From Burkholderiaceae bacterium (GTDB lineage: Bacteria; Pseudomonadota; Gammaproteobacteria; Burkholderiales; Burkholderiaceae), in assembly GCA_030151165.1 (NCBI GenBank), contig JASLEM010000271.1, positions 1 to 6,157 of the forward strand: a stretch of 6,157 bases of DNA. The letters are read 5' to 3'. Position 1 is the stretch's first letter. Every line of letters begins with the position of its first letter. Shown here in pieces: positions 6,053-6,157 of this stretch. The translations under genes and the position numbers were made by a program. Under the pieces are notes generated by a model, which was given only the letters and a program-made list of their open reading frames with translations, made no database searches and had not been told where the DNA came from.

Positions 6053-6157
6053 AGCGCGTCGTCGTCACCGGATTCGGGGCGCTGAGCCCGCTGGGCCACG
6101 ATTGGCCCACCGTGCTCGCGTCGCTCAAGAGCGGCCGCAATGCCGTCCAGGTCATGG
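6049..6157 (+). CDS. apeR: Second beta-ketoacyl-ACP synthase (FabF-like), ApeR-like, N-terminal fragment
   Basis: Only the first 36 codons are present; the gene runs off the right edge. The start ATG overlaps the ketoreductase stop (ATGA at 6049-6052), with a G-run at 6035-6039 as a weak ribosome binding site. The N-terminus VVVTGFGALSPLG is the canonical first strand and loop of FabB/FabF ketosynthases. Its catalytic residues lie beyond the window, so an active enzyme and a chain-length-factor-like protein cannot be told apart here. Position after the ketoreductase matches ApeR of known aryl polyene clusters. Confidence 0.82.
   Translation, partial: MKRVVVTGFGALSPLGHDWPTVLASLKSGRNAVQVM

Overview
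The window is a GC-rich, gene-dense piece of a bacterial chromosome. It holds one rightward operon that I read as the distal half of an aryl polyene (APE) pigment cluster. Very high GC, strong G/C preference at third codon positions and gene order point to a betaproteobacterium of the Burkholderiales, possibly Burkholderia or a relative; this is inference from composition and synteny, not a database match. All seven genes are on the + strand. Four of the six junctions overlap, and no gap exceeds about 24 bases, so there is no gene-free stretch of 300 bases. I see no RNA gene, mobile element, CRISPR array, convincing terminator or internal promoter.

Layout: (1) 1-1686, the C-terminal ~70% of an MMPL/RND-type exporter (ApeM-like), cut by the left edge. 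(2) 1711-2946, an FAD-dependent oxidoreductase with all the sequence hallmarks of a flavin-dependent halogenase. (3) 2934-3542, a DUF3261-type outer-membrane lipoprotein (ApeN-like). (4) 3559-4746, a ketosynthase with a complete Cys-His-His site (ApeO-like). (5) 4758-5294, a hot-dog-fold dehydratase subunit (ApeP-like) that keeps the catalytic Glu but lacks the usual FabZ His. (6) 5291-6052, a FabG-type ketoreductase (ApeQ-like). (7) 6049-6157, the first 36 codons of a second ketosynthase (ApeR-like), cut by the right edge.

Working together: the ketosynthases extend an aryl starter with malonyl units on an acyl carrier protein, the ketoreductase reduces the beta-keto group, and the dehydratase removes water. 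Iteration leaves a conjugated polyene. The exporter and lipoprotein would take the product, or its lipid conjugate, to the outer membrane. The carrier proteins, the acyl-ACP ligase for the starter, the second dehydratase subunit (ApeI), the ApeC-type partner and the acyl/glycosyltransferases are not in this window and are expected upstream.

The gene order exporter - lipoprotein - KS - DH - KR - KS matches my memory of the apeM-apeN-apeO-apeP-apeQ-apeR order in E. coli/Xenorhabdus APE loci, with the flavoprotein inserted between M and N. The most interesting points are that halogenase-like flavoprotein, which suggests a halogenated or otherwise oxidised APE as in the brominated xanthomonadins, and the half active site of the dehydratase. 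The system class is known; I do not see a wholly new system here.
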